Positions 6,013 to 6,065 of a stretch of 6,065 nucleotides of DNA are shown here, piece by piece. The DNA is taken from the NCBI GenBank assembly GCA_002417685.1, contig DICP01000086.1, positions 1,888-7,952 of the forward strand, written 5' to 3'. The translations under genes were made by a program, and so were the position numbers. This DNA comes from Candidatus Mesolinea sp. UBA5823 (lineage in GTDB: Bacteria; Chloroflexota; Anaerolineae; Anaerolineales; Anaerolineaceae). Position 1 is the first letter of the stretch. Each line of letters begins with the position of its first letter. The notes under the pieces are model-generated. The model was not told where the DNA came from. It was given only the letters and a program-made list of their open reading frames with translations, and searched no databases.

Positions 6013-6065
6013 CCAAAAACTCATCAGTGTAAGAGCAAAGTGATAATGTCCTAAAGTAGCAAAAT

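Noticed and set aside
5615..6043. 142-codon open frame on the plus strand
   Set aside because: It lies almost wholly antisense to the conserved exonuclease domain of dinG, resembles no known protein, and is best explained as a shadow frame.
1..6065. CRISPR array, tRNA or rRNA gene, transposase, phage or toxin-antitoxin genes
   Set aside because: I found no regularly spaced repeats, no cloverleaf or rRNA-like sequence, and no proteins of these kinds on either strand. Nearly all of the window is conserved housekeeping genes.

Overview
The window looks like an ordinary housekeeping stretch of a bacterial chromosome of moderate GC content (about half). It holds five intact protein genes and no phage, IS, CRISPR, tRNA or rRNA sequence. 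The mix points to a Gram-positive-like or Chloroflexota (Anaerolineae-type) bacterium: a short inositol-3-phosphate synthase of the actinobacterial/archaeal form, a DnaQ-type exonuclease fused to a DinG helicase, an Fe-type superoxide dismutase and a split-barrel flavoprotein. The taxon is inferred from gene content alone and is not secure.

Layout. Bases 1-65 carry a G-rich inverted repeat resembling a dispersed intergenic repeat, cut by the window edge. Two genes then run rightward: a YjbQ/UPF0047 protein (198-617) and sodB (794-1411). A 176-base gap between them holds two TATAAT boxes and several short dyads. Three genes run leftward from the other end: exonuclease-DinG (5976-3178), inositol-3-phosphate synthase (3064-1973) and a pyridoxamine-phosphate-oxidase-like flavoprotein (1914-1477). 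The two sets converge on a strong 13-bp hairpin at 1434-1469, flanked by A and T runs, which should end transcription from both sides. No gene-free stretch exceeds about 200 bases.

Function. The genes do not form one pathway. SodB removes superoxide. Ino1 makes the inositol backbone for inositol lipids or solutes. The DinG fusion is a DNA repair or replication-conflict helicase/nuclease. YjbQ and the split-barrel protein are conserved enzymes with imprecise physiological roles. Leftward transcription may run from dinG through ino1 into the flavoprotein gene, because no clear terminator separates them, but dinG and ino1 each have their own TATAAT box.

The points most worth checking are small. 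The exonuclease-DinG fusion keeps both a complete DEDDh nuclease site and four iron-sulfur-type cysteines. Its TATAAT box sits 7 bases before the ATG with no Shine-Dalgarno, suggesting a leaderless mRNA. The sodB leader can form mutually exclusive dyads and hairpins. I see no new multi-gene system here.
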